Shown here piece after piece: positions 1 to 9,000 of a DNA stretch of 19,794 nt. Each line of letters starts with the position of its first letter. Positions within the stretch are counted from its first letter, which is position 1. The stretch is taken from positions 1-19,794 of the forward strand of contig JAEZUG010000102.1 of the NCBI GenBank assembly GCA_023421135.1. Reading direction: 5' to 3'. The DNA is from Candidatus Cloacimonadota bacterium (GTDB lineage: Bacteria; Cloacimonadota; Cloacimonadia; Cloacimonadales; Cloacimonadaceae). A program made the position numbers and the translations under genes. The notes beneath the pieces are model-generated. The model had not been told where the DNA came from, did no database searches, and saw only the letters and a program-made list of their open reading frames with translations.

Positions 1-34
1 ACTATTGTTGTACAAATGGTTGAAATGCCTATGG

Positions 35-54
35 ATTCCTGCCTTCGCAGGAAT
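35..54. repeat. Short perfect inverted repeat (REP-like hairpin)
   Basis: An 8-bp perfect stem (ATTCCTGC / GCAGGAAT) closes a CTTC loop. It sits in GGATTCC...GGAATGAC context, the form of a hairpin commonly scattered between genes in many bacteria. No T tract follows, so it is not a convincing terminator. The upstream gene, if any, lies outside the window. Confidence 0.6.
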
Positions 55-139
55 GACATAATGTGAGCATTGGGTAATAATGGGTGTACTCTGTCGTGTT
101 TCTGCGACATTACCTGAAAACTGATAATTATTCAATAGT

Positions 140-167
140 CTTGTTACTTGTTACTGGTCACTGGTCA
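140..167 (-). repeat. Heptamer tandem array A (4 units)
   Basis: Four contiguous 7-bp units read on the plus strand as CTTGTTA, CTTGTTA, CTGGTCA, CTGGTCA. On the minus strand this is TGACCAG x2 then TAACAAG x2. The array abuts the hairpin at 176-194. The same arrangement occurs at 2835-2889. The rest of 1-441 holds no credible gene. Confidence 0.75.
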
Positions 168-199
168 CTCCCACAAAGCGACAAGATGTCGCTTCCACT
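157..199 (-). repeat. 43-bp direct repeat, copy 1, with GTGG-headed hairpin
   Basis: These 43 bp are identical to 2852-2894. The element contains a perfect 8-bp stem (AAGCGACA 176-183 / TGTCGCTT 187-194) with a 3-nt loop. Read on the minus strand, the hairpin is preceded by GTGG (198-195), resembling the GTAG/GGAG-type tetranucleotide heads of REP elements mobilised by RAYT (TnpA-REP) proteins. No RAYT gene is present in the window. Confidence 0.75.
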
Positions 200-305
200 T
201 TCCTCTGCTTGTGCATGAATCCTCTGTGTGGTTTACCTGAAGTTCCCCCACCCCAGTCATGTAGCAGGATTTCAACAGCCCTTCTTCAAAAACTGAACTT
301 AGTGC

Positions 306-333
306 TTGACGCCCGAAAGCTCTCGAGTAATTT
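306..333 (+). promoter_or_regulatory. Possible promoter for the lipoprotein-LruC pair
   Basis: TTGACG (306-311), a 16-bp spacer and TAATTT (328-333) give a passable sigma70-like match upstream of the gene starting at 442. The -10 is weak and the leader would be about 100 nt, containing the hairpin at 388-410. Confidence 0.3.
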
Positions 334-387
334 GCACTGTTGTGGAGACTTATACCTGTTTTTCCATATCAAAACCGTGTTTTATTA

Positions 388-410
388 CGGTCTCAGGACG
401 TTTGAGACCG
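388..410 (+). promoter_or_regulatory. Leader hairpin upstream of the lipoprotein gene
   Basis: A perfect 8-bp inverted repeat, CGGTCTCA / TGAGACCG, closes a 7-nt loop (396-402) and ends 31 nt before the ATG at 442. There is no T run after it, so it is not an obvious terminator. It could be an mRNA-stabilising 5' leader structure or an operator. The choice between these is inference. Confidence 0.4.
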
Positions 411-441
411 CTTGAATTAGTTTAATAAATTAGGAGAACTC

Positions 442-801
442 ATGAAGAAACTCGCACTCGTTCTACTGAGTCTGGTGCTTCTGTTCCTGGCTGCCTGTTC
501 AGATAAAGATAATCTGACGCAGGTAAGCATTCAGGAGCTCGACGTCCCGCAGGACTTCAACTACAACATGAATAGCCAGATCTCCGTTGATATCCAGGGT
601 CCCTACAGGCTTCCGCTCAGCATCACTACGGTGGACGGCAACCTCTTGTTCCGCGCCTATCTGATTCCGGAGCAGGGCATCAACACCCGTCTGACGCTTC
701 CCACCACAGTTAAAAGAGTGGTGCTGCACTATCGCGGTCTGGAAAAGACCGTAGCTATCGCTCAGAACAGCCTGAGCTACAGTTTTAACACTGCCGAGTA
801 G
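442..801 (+). CDS. Small predicted lipoprotein, unknown function
   Basis: A 119-residue protein with a lipoprotein signal: a Lys-Lys start, a hydrophobic stretch of leucines and valines, then a lipobox LAAC with the lipidated cysteine at residue 19. The next residue is Ser, then Asp-Lys-Asp, so membrane destination after lipidation is uncertain. The mature part (about 100 residues) has alternating hydrophobic/polar beta-rich character and no family I recognise. The start is supported by an AGGAG 432-436 six nucleotides upstream. The gene ends 10 nt before the LruC-domain protein, whose Shine-Dalgarno overlaps this stop codon, so the two are very probably co-transcribed and perhaps translationally coupled. 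A role as an outer-membrane partner or anchor for the LruC protein is inferred from position only. Confidence 0.8.
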   Translation: MKKLALVLLSLVLLFLAACSDKDNLTQVSIQELDVPQDFNYNMNSQISVDIQGPYRLPLSITTVDGNLLFRAYLIPEQGINTRLTLPTTVKRVVLHYRGLEKTVAIAQNSLSYSFNTAE

Positions 802-811
802 GAGATTATAG

Positions 812-2560
812 ATGAAGAAGATATTAATTCTGGCAAGTCTGCTCCTCCTTGTTAGCCTAGTCTTAGCCCAGAGCGCCATTGTCGTCTGGGGACCAAACAC
901 TACTCACGGCCTCCAAAACCCACCCGCCGGCAGTGACTTTATAGCCGTCGCCGGGGGAGATAATTTTGCCGTCGCTCTGCGCAGCAATGGCACTCTTGTG
1001 GACTGGGGCAGCTTCAGTAGCGTGACCGGAAGCACTCCTTCCGGGAACAATTTTATCGCCATCTCTGCAGGAAAAGAGCACGCTGTGGCTCTGCGCAGCA
1101 ATGGCACCCTTGTGGCATGGGGTAAAAATAACAAGGGACAGTGCAACGTTCCCGCCGGCAGTGACTTTGTGCAGATCGCCGCAGGCACTCAACACAGCCT
1201 CGCCCGCCGTGCCAATGGCACCGTGGTAGCCTGGGGATTGAACAGCTCCAATCAATGCAATGTTCCCGCTGGAGCTTTGTTTTCCGATATTGCAGCAGGA
1301 AACTCTTTTAGCGTCGGCGTTAGCGCCTCTCCTGCCACTGCAGGACAGCTTATTGCCTGGGGCTTAGGATGGAATGGAGAATTAAACATTCCCGCCGGTA
1401 GTGATTTTGTGAAAGTATCCGCCAAAAATATGCACGGCTTAGCTCTGCGCAGTAATGGACAGCTTCTGGCTTGGGGCAACAATGCCGCCAACACCAATGT
1501 AACTCCCGGGGTTTACCGCGACATGTCTGCCGGTTGGCAAGCAAACGTCGGCATCAAGACCGATGGTCAGCTTACAGCTTGGGCTAATCTCTGGGCGCTG
1601 AATACCATCCCAAATTGGGTGCAAGAGCTTGGTCTCACCACCGTGAGCTGCGGTTTGGATTTCAATCTGGGTCTCGTTGGGCCTCCCATCAATCCCGATG
1701 AGGATGAAGACGGTGTTCCGGATCATGAAGATGCCTATCCTACTGATCCCATGAGAGCTTACAACACAAATTATCCCATTGGCTCCACCACAAGTTGGGG
1801 AACCTGGGCTTATGAAGATATGTGGCCGGCACAGGGCGACTATGATTTCAACGATCTCGTTTTGGGTTACAAGCTCACTCTGGTGACCGATGCTCAGTTC
1901 AAGATCAAGGATATCATTGCCGATCTCAGATTGAGAGCCGTCGGTGCCACCTTCCAGAATGCTTTTGCCATCGAATTTCCTTTCCCTGCTTCCCGGATTG
2001 AATCTCTGCTCAGCACTGCGGATGGCGCTCCCTACAACATGCAGATCATTGATGCCGGAGCTCACTGCATCTTGAAAGTGATCAACAACACAGCAGATTT
2101 CGTGAGCGTTTCCGGGCACGATGTGTTCTGGAACACCCAGCTTGATCAACCACATTATCCGGATGTGCCGCTGAGTTTCAGTATCAGTCTCACAGAGGGC
2201 TTTGATCCCAATACTGCTCCTTCCTGGGGCATGCTCAATCCCTATCTGATCGTCAAGCGCGATCTGGGACACGAAGTTCACCTTCCCGGATTCCCGCCCA
2301 CTACGTATGCCGATACTTCACTCTTTGGCATGGATGACGACACCACCAATCCTGCCACTGGAAGATATTACAAGACCGCTTCCAACCTGCCTTGGGCTTT
2401 GGATCTGCCCACGACCTGGATGTATCCCATCGAGCGCAAGCAGATCACCCAGGCCTACATGGCTTTTGCCCCCTGGGCTGAAAGTGCTGGAAGCGTTCAT
2501 GCAGATTGGTACCTGATGCTCTCCGATCAGATCGTCCCGGAAAACATCTATAACCCCTGA
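812..2560 (+). CDS. Secreted seven-blade RCC1-like propeller / LruC-domain protein
   Basis: A 582-residue exported protein. Residues 1-20 are a signal peptide. Residues about 21-290 hold seven RCC1-like repeats of roughly 40 residues, each with a conserved Trp-Gly or Trp-Ala (W26, W65, W103, W141, W183, W221, W257) and, in most, a SNGTLVAWG-like strand and an NVPAGSDF-like turn. That number fits a closed seven-blade beta propeller. Residues 296-313 are an Asp-rich, calcium-binding-type segment (DEDEDGVPDHEDAYP). The rest (about 320-582) is a LruC domain, recognisable by AYEDMWPAQGDYDFNDLV. LruC domains occur in surface-exposed proteins of Leptospira and FCB bacteria; their biochemical role is not established. 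The start follows GGAG, which overlaps the upstream lipoprotein stop. A perfect-stem terminator follows at 2587. A surface or secreted ligand-binding role is inference. Confidence 0.9.
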   Translation: MKKILILASLLLLVSLVLAQSAIVVWGPNTTHGLQNPPAGSDFIAVAGGDNFAVALRSNGTLVDWGSFSSVTGSTPSGNNFIAISAGKEHAVALRSNGTLVAWGKNNKGQCNVPAGSDFVQIAAGTQHSLARRANGTVVAWGLNSSNQCNVPAGALFSDIAAGNSFSVGVSASPATAGQLIAWGLGWNGELNIPAGSDFVKVSAKNMHGLALRSNGQLLAWGNNAANTNVTPGVYRDMSAGWQANVGIKTDGQLTAWANLWALNTIPNWVQELGLTTVSCGLDFNLGLVGPPINPDEDEDGVPDHEDAYPTDPMRAYNTNYPIGSTTSWGTWAYEDMWPAQGDYDFNDLVLGYKLTLVTDAQFKIKDIIADLRLRAVGATFQNAFAIEFPFPASRIESLLSTADGAPYNMQIIDAGAHCILKVINNTADFVSVSGHDVFWNTQLDQPHYPDVPLSFSISLTEGFDPNTAPSWGMLNPYLIVKRDLGHEVHLPGFPPTTYADTSLFGMDDDTTNPATGRYYKTASNLPWALDLPTTWMYPIERKQITQAYMAFAPWAESAGSVHADWYLMLSDQIVPENIYNP

Positions 2561-2586
2561 TTCTAAAGATAATAACAGATACATTG

Positions 2587-2613
2587 AAACGCTCCCTCTG
2601 GGGAGCGTTTTTC
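2587..2613 (+). terminator. Rho-independent terminator after the LruC gene
   Basis: A perfect 10-bp stem AAACGCTCCC / GGGAGCGTTT with a TCTG tetraloop is followed by TTC, 26 nt after the stop codon. The T tract is partly in the stem (GTTTTTC). Confidence 0.85.
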
Positions 2614-2678
2614 TGTGCCAACGATAGACAGAGTGGCAGCAGAGAATAGTGGATGGGTCATCCTGACGTTTTCTTTCA

Positions 2679-2786
2679 AAACAGAGGAAAAAAGCTCTGT
2701 TTGCCAGATTACGGAGTGTTTCTGCCAATTCGGAGATTTCGGGGTCCCCGAAGCTGAACGAAGTGAGGCTTTGGGGTAAATTGGCA
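2679..2786. repeat. Cluster of nested inverted repeats
   Basis: Three hairpins are packed together. The first is AAACAGAG / CTCTGTTT at 2679-2702 with an A-rich 8-nt loop. The second is TGCCAATT (2723-2730) with AATTGGCA (2779-2786), an outer inverted repeat. The third lies inside it: CCCCGAAGC (2746-2754) pairs with GCTTTGGGG (2768-2776), with one G-T wobble, around a loop containing GAACGAAGTGA. No open reading frame here looks real. With the neighbouring hairpins, this fills most of the 530-bp gap before the giant gene. Confidence 0.6.
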
Positions 2787-2814
2787 GTCCAGGCGGTACG
2801 GCGACCGCCTGGAC
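2787..2814. repeat. REP-like hairpin, same core as 10849-10901
   Basis: An 11-bp perfect stem (GTCCAGGCGGT / ACCGCCTGGAC) encloses ACGGCG. Its central 20 bp (2791-2810) are the exact reverse complement of the two copies of AGGCGGTCGCCGTACCGCCT at 10849-10868 and 10882-10901. This copy lacks the GTAG head that precedes the other two. Confidence 0.8.
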
Positions 2815-2834
2815 CAAAGCGAAGCAGCGCAGCT

Positions 2835-2908
2835 CTTGTTTCTCGTCACTTGTCACTGGTCACTCCCACAAAGCGACAAGATGTCGCTTCCACTCTGTTC
2901 ACTGTTCG
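2835..2908 (-). repeat. Heptamer array B with embedded 43-bp repeat copy 2
   Basis: Plus-strand units are CTTGTTT, CTCGTCA, CTTGTCA, CTGGTCA (2835-2862). After the hairpin come CTGTTCA and CTGTTCG (2895-2908). The hairpin AAGCGACA / TGTCGCTT lies at 2871-2889 with its minus-strand GTGG head at 2893-2890. The stretch 2852-2894 is identical to 157-199, so heptamers flank the hairpin on both sides here. Confidence 0.75.
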
Positions 2909-2942
2909 CCCCAAAGAGCTACTGCGCTATTTATTCTACAGA

Positions 2943-2971
2943 TTGACACGGAAATTGCATGTATCTTAATC
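2943..2971 (+). promoter_or_regulatory. Probable promoter for the giant secreted protein
   Basis: A consensus TTGACA (2943-2948) followed by 17 bp and TTAATC (2966-2971) lies about 120 bp before the ATG at 3091. The -35 is perfect and the -10 moderate. Transcription starting near 2978 would exclude the in-frame upstream ATG at 2959, agreeing with the signal-peptide-based start. Confidence 0.45.
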
Positions 2972-3090
2972 AGCGATATATCTGTTCGCCTCTGTGCGAG
3001 AATATGCTATATTTTGTTTGTGAACCGTCCGCCTCAGGGGAGGACAAATTGTCTAAGCACTCTAGTTTAAATAACAAAACAGGAGAACAT

Positions 3091-6000
3091 ATGAGAAAGC
3101 CAGTCCTATTGCTGGTTCTGCTTGTGCTGCTGAGCTCGCTGAGCTTTGCGGCCGTGGCAGAATACAGCTTTGCGCAAGCTCCGGTTACCTACATGGAGCT
3201 CACAGCGCCCACTCAGATACATGCAGCAGACGTGGATGATGCCATGTCTCCGGTGATCGACATTGGGTTCAATTTTGCCTATTCGGATGGCGTTTACACC
3301 CAGTTCAAGGCAAACTCCAATGGTTTCATCACCCTAAACCCCAGCTCCACCACATCCCTATCCAATAATCTCACCACTCAGCTCTTGATTATTGGCGGCG
3401 TGTGGGACGACCTGAAGACAAATACCGATGGCAGTGTTTCTTATGAACTCAGCGGAGCAGCTCCCAACCGGGTGCTGACCGTGCAGTATAAGAACCTCAA
3501 ATGGTATTACAATGCCTCACCGGTGAATCTGATCAATTTCCAGATCAAGCTCTACGAGACCACGAACCAAGTGGAGATCGTCTATGGAACTCTGGGAGAA
3601 GCTCCCGGGACCTCCGCTTCTGCCTCCATTGGTATTTCCGGAGCCGTTGCTGGAGACTTCCTCAGCGTTACTCCCGGTTCTCCTGCCACAGCTTCGTTTG
3701 TAACCGAATTTGCCACCGTGAATGCCTCCAGTGTTCCTTTTATGACCGGGAACAAATATGTCTTCACGCCTCCGGTTGCCAACCAACCCCCCAATCCTGC
3801 TTTGGTAATTTTCCCTGCCAATAACGGCTGGGTCTTCTTTGACAGCGTTCTCTCCTGGAGAAGCGGCGGCGGCTTGCCAGATAGCTACAACGTCTATTTC
3901 GGCACCGATCCCAATCCTCCCTTTATTCAAAATCAAACCACCACTACTTACGCGCCTGTTCTGGCGATGGGCACCACCTATTATTGGAAAATAGTGCCTC
4001 AGAATAGCTTTGGCCCTGCAGTCGATTGCCCAGTCTGGAGCTTCAGAACTCCCACGATGAGCCAGATTGCCGAAAGCTTTGATGCTGCCAGTTTCCCGCC
4101 TGCCGGCTGGGCAAACCCCGGCACCTATACCCGCAGCACCACCACGCCCTATCACGGCACTGCGACAGCTTACAAATATGCACCCGTCACTCCGGCTCTG
4201 CTTTCCACACCTCTGGTGAGCATCACGGCAAACTCTGCCCTCAATTTCTGGGCACGCACCTCCGCTACCACCGGTAATGGCAGAATCCAGATCCAATATT
4301 CTCCGGATCGGATCACCTGGACCAATATCGGAGAGCAAATCTCCCTGCCCACTGCTATCACTTGGAATAACTACAACGTGGATCTGAGCTCTCTGGCTGG
4401 CAACAACTACTATCTGGCCTTTGCCTCCAGCTCCACCACCAGCTCCACAGCTATCTATCTGGATCTGGTCTTTGGACCGGAGATCGTACCCGTGGTTCCG
4501 GATGCCGTGAACCTCACATCTCCTGCTGATGCAGCTCAGAACGTTGTGGAGAATCTTACTCTGAATTGGACTCCCGCTTCCACTGGCGGCGTTCCCACTG
4601 GTTACAGAGTCTATCTGGACAACAATCCCAATCCCGAGACCCTGGCCACCACCACCACGAGCTTGCTGTTCACTCCGGATGGCCCTCTGGAATATGGCGC
4701 TACCTACTATTGGAAAGTGGTAGCCTTCAACGAAGCCGGAGACGCTCCTGCCAGCGCTGTTCGCAGCTTCACAGTGCGTCCCAATCCTGTAGTGAGCACC
4801 TTCCCTTACAATGTGGATTTTGGCACCACCACTACCGATCCTTTCCCGCCGGTCAACTGGACCAAGCACAGCGGTGTCCTGGCAGAACCCACAGTTCTGG
4901 GTGCTGCCGGCACGGGAAGCTGGATCATGGACGACTGGCAGAACATTACCACTCCTCCCAATAAAGCCGCCAGAATCAACATCTATTCCACTCTGAACGG
5001 CTGGTTGATCACTCCTCCGCTGAATCTTCCCGGAACGGATTATCAACTGGAAGTGGATCTTGCGCTCACAGACTATGGCAATTCCAACCCCATCAGCAGT
5101 GATCCCAATGGCACCACCGGTGTGGACGATCGCTTCATCATCCTGATCGGCGATGGCACCACCTGGTCTCCTGCCAATATCCTGAGGGAATATAACAACA
5201 CGGGTTCGCCCTTTGTGTATAATGACATTCCCAACACCGGGACACGCCTCACTCTTCCTCTGGTGGGTCACTCCGGCATGAGGCAGATTGCTTTCTACGG
5301 AGCTTCGACCACCAGTAATGCCGATAATGACTTCTTTATCGATAACGTTACCGTGCGTCAGAGCCCCAGCGCTCCCATCTTTGCCATCACTCCCGAGGCT
5401 TGGGATTATGGCACGGTGCTGCTGGGCTACACTCCCAGCCGCGAGTTTGTCTTCAGCAACAACGGCATTGGCACCCTGAGTGTATCCAATATCAGCATCT
5501 CAGGCAGTCCTTTCTTCACGCTTACCAATCTGCCCACACTTCCTGTGAGCCTTACGATCGGGCAGACTTCCAGCTTCAATGTGGTCTATAGCCCCACCGC
5601 TGCCGGTGCTCACACCGCTACCATCTCCATCACGGACAACCTGGGCCGGGTGGTGAATACTGTGGTCGTGAACGGCACAGGTTTTGACGCTACTATCACC
5701 ACATTGCCTGCTATGGAAAACTGGGATGCAGTGACTGTTCCCGCCCTGCCTCTGGGCTGGACTGCTCTGGTGCAATCCACCGTGACTACTGCTTATGCCA
5801 AGACAGTCACCACTTCTCCTCACACCACACCAAACGTGGCTGCTCTCTACAACGCCACCGATGCAGAAGCCACTGTGCTCCTGATTGCTCCTCCTCTGGC
5901 TACGACTATTCCCGTGAATACTACCAGAGTAAAAGCCTGGCTGAAGAGCTCGACTGCCGGTTATCCCATCTCCATCGGCGTGATAACCAACCCCAGCGAT

Positions 6001-9000
6001 GCTTCAACCTATCAGGAAATACAAAACATAGCTCTTACCACCACCTGGACACAATACACCATCCCGATGCAGGCTTATGCAGGTACCGGACGCTACCTGG
6101 CCGTCAAGCATGGCCTGGGTGGAACCTCCCGCACTCTGTATGTGGATGAAGTGGAACTGGAAGCGGTGGGCGCCAATGATCTGGCTGCTACTACCCTCTC
6201 CGGACCAACTTCACCTTCCAGTGGTAATGCCGCCTCCTACACAGCAACCGTTCTCAATAACGGTTTGGATACTCAATCCACCTACACCGTCCAACTGATC
6301 GATGCCAACGATGCAGTATTGGCTACAGCCAATGGCACCAGTGTGGCATCAGGACAAACTGTGGATATTCCCATCTCCTGGACTCCCACAACGGAAGGTC
6401 CTGCAACCCTCAGAGCGAGAGTGGTCCTGGCCGGAGATATCAACCCCGGAAACAACACTTCAGCTCCTCTCTCCATCATAGTGATGCCTTCTCAGACTAT
6501 CTCCGTCACCATCGGTGAAGGCAACCTGGCAGAAGGCGTGCCTTGGGAATTCTTCTACAAGAATAGTATCTTCCAAACTCTGTACTACCCTGCCGAGATT
6601 GGCTTCTATGGCCAGGTGATAGCAGTGCAGTTCTACAACAACTTCGTAACAACCACTCTGCAAAACAAACCGGTCAAACTCTGGCTGGGTTCCACTCAAA
6701 TGGAAAACCTGGCTGATGGTTGGGTGCCCTTCAATGAACTTACCCTGGTTTATGACGGCACTCTGAACTTCCCTGCCGGAGCAAATTCCATCACAGTTCC
6801 CTTGCAGACACCTTATAGCTATACAACAGGTAACCTGGTGCTCTATGCCCAACGTCCGATGGACACTGCCTATTTCTCCAGCTCGGATAACTTCCAGGCT
6901 CAGACAGTTGGCACCAACAGATCTCGTAAGCTGCAATCTGACAGCACTGTTTACGATCCCGCCGCTCCCACTGGTGGAACCGTCTCAGGAACCTTCCCCA
7001 AGACTACCTTCGTCATGACTCCTCTGGGAACCGATCCTGTGATCGGCATCAATCCCTCAAGTGTGGATTATGGCACAGTCCTGCTGGGAAGCAGCCACGT
7101 CCGTAACGTCTCCATCATGAATATGGGTGGTGGAACTCTGGGTATCAACAGCTTGAGCATTTCTGGCTCTCCCTTCTATACAATGACCACCCAGCCCACC
7201 GTACCCGCCAACCTGAACACAGGTCAAAGCCTCGTTCTGAGCGTTACCTATGCTCCCACTACAGCCGGCACCCACACCGCCACCATCACCATCGTGGATA
7301 ACCAGGGTACCCGCCGCACCATCAATCTGGGATCCAGAAACCAGGCCGAAACCCGCACCACAAACACAGTAGCCATCACAGGTATTGCTCTGGATGCTAC
7401 CATCACAGCTCTGCCCTATAGCTACAGCTTTGATGATGTGACTGCTCCGGCCCTGCCCATTCAGTGGAGCAAGCTGGTGCAATCCACTGCCTCCGCTCTG
7501 GTGCAAACCTATACCACTACACCTCAGTCTGCACCCAATACAGCAGGTATGACAAACAGCACAGACGCCACAGCCACAGCAATCCTGATTGCTCCGCCTC
7601 TGGCCACCACTCTGCCTGTAAACACCACCAGACTCAAGTTCTGGGGCAGATCTGCCTCCAACGGCTATACCCTCTCCGTAGGCGTGATGAGTAATCCTGC
7701 CGATGCAACAACCTACACAGAGATTCAGATGCTGAGCCTCACCTCTGTCTGGACTGAATATGTGGTCTCCCTCACCGGATATGCCGGAACAGGAAGATTC
7801 ATCAGCTTCAAGCATGGCCTGGGCGGCACCAGCCGTACTCTCTATATCGATACTGTTACCATAGAACAGGTTGCCCCGAACGATCTGGGTGCCCAATCCA
7901 TCTCCGGTAATGCCACTCCCACTCAAGGGATGAGCGCCAGCTACATCGTGAACGTTCAAAACTGGGGAACCGTAACCCAAAACGACTATCAGGTGAAGCT
8001 CTTCAGCGCTGATGGCACCGAGCTCAGCTCTGTGCCCGGCCCTGCCATCAATGCCGGACAGATTGTCCCCGTGACAGTTCAATGGGTTCCCGCCACTCAG
8101 GGCGCTTTGACCATCTACGGAAAAGTAGTCCTGGCCGGCGATGCCAACTCCGCAAACGACCAAACACCTTCCCTGAACCTCCTGATCAACCCTCCCGGCG
8201 TGATGTCTCTCACAATCGGCGAAGGTGGCTCCACTGCCCGCGTTCCTCTGGATATGTTCTACAAAAACAGCCTCTTTGAGACTGTCTTCACCAATGCCGA
8301 ACTGGGCGGCTTTATGGGGCAGATCACCGGTATCCAATTCTACAACAACTTCACTACCAACCTGCCCGGCAAACCCACCAAGGTCTGGCTGGGAACCACT
8401 ACCGCAGAAAACCTCAGCGCCGATTGGATTCCTTCCACTCAGCTCACTCAGGTCTTCGATGGCACAGTGGATTATCCCTCCGGGGCAAACACCATCACCA
8501 TTCCCCTGGTCCAGCCCTTCTTCTATATGAACGGCGAGAACCTGGTGATGATGGTGAACCGTCCCATGGATACATCCTACTTCTCCTCTTCGGACGTCTT
8601 TGTGACCCAGACCGTGGGCACAAACCGCAGCCGCAACGTCTATAGCGATGGCACTGCCTACGATCCTGCCGCTCCTCCCACAGCCACAGCCAACGGCGTC
8701 TTCCCCAAGACCACCCTCCTGGTGATACCCGGCGGAGTGGGAGACATTATGGGAACCGTTACCGCTGCGAGCGGAACACCTCTGGCAGACGTCACCGTTA
8801 GCCTCCAGGATACAGGATATACCACAACCACAAACGCTTCTGGACAATACAGCTTGCTGAACGTCCTTCCCGAAAACTACACTATGGTATTCTCAAAGCA
8901 TGGCTACATCACCTACACCCAAAACATCGTGCTGGAAGAAGATGATGAGCTGGTAGTGAATGCCACTCTCCAACCGATGCCCACAGTGAACGTGACAGGC

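Noticed and set aside
209..415. 68-codon plus-strand frame before the lipoprotein gene
   Set aside because: No ribosome binding site, no conserved feature, and it runs through the leader hairpin and the likely promoter.
1439..2281. 280-codon minus-strand frame opposite the LruC gene
   Set aside because: No Shine-Dalgarno or recognisable motif, and fully covered by the convincing LruC-domain protein.
2959..3090. 44-residue upstream extension of the giant protein
   Set aside because: It has no ribosome binding site, would bury the signal peptide, and overlaps the -10 region of the likely promoter.
3517..5271. 584-codon open frame on the minus strand inside the giant gene
   Set aside because: It is the mirror of a Thr/Pro/Gly-rich coding sequence with few antisense stops; its product is low-complexity and Gly-rich, without a family signature. 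The plus-strand protein has clear domains.
7057..8847. 596-codon minus-strand open frame opposite the second module
   Set aside because: Same composition effect as above, and partly a repeat of the first antisense frame because the coding strand is duplicated.
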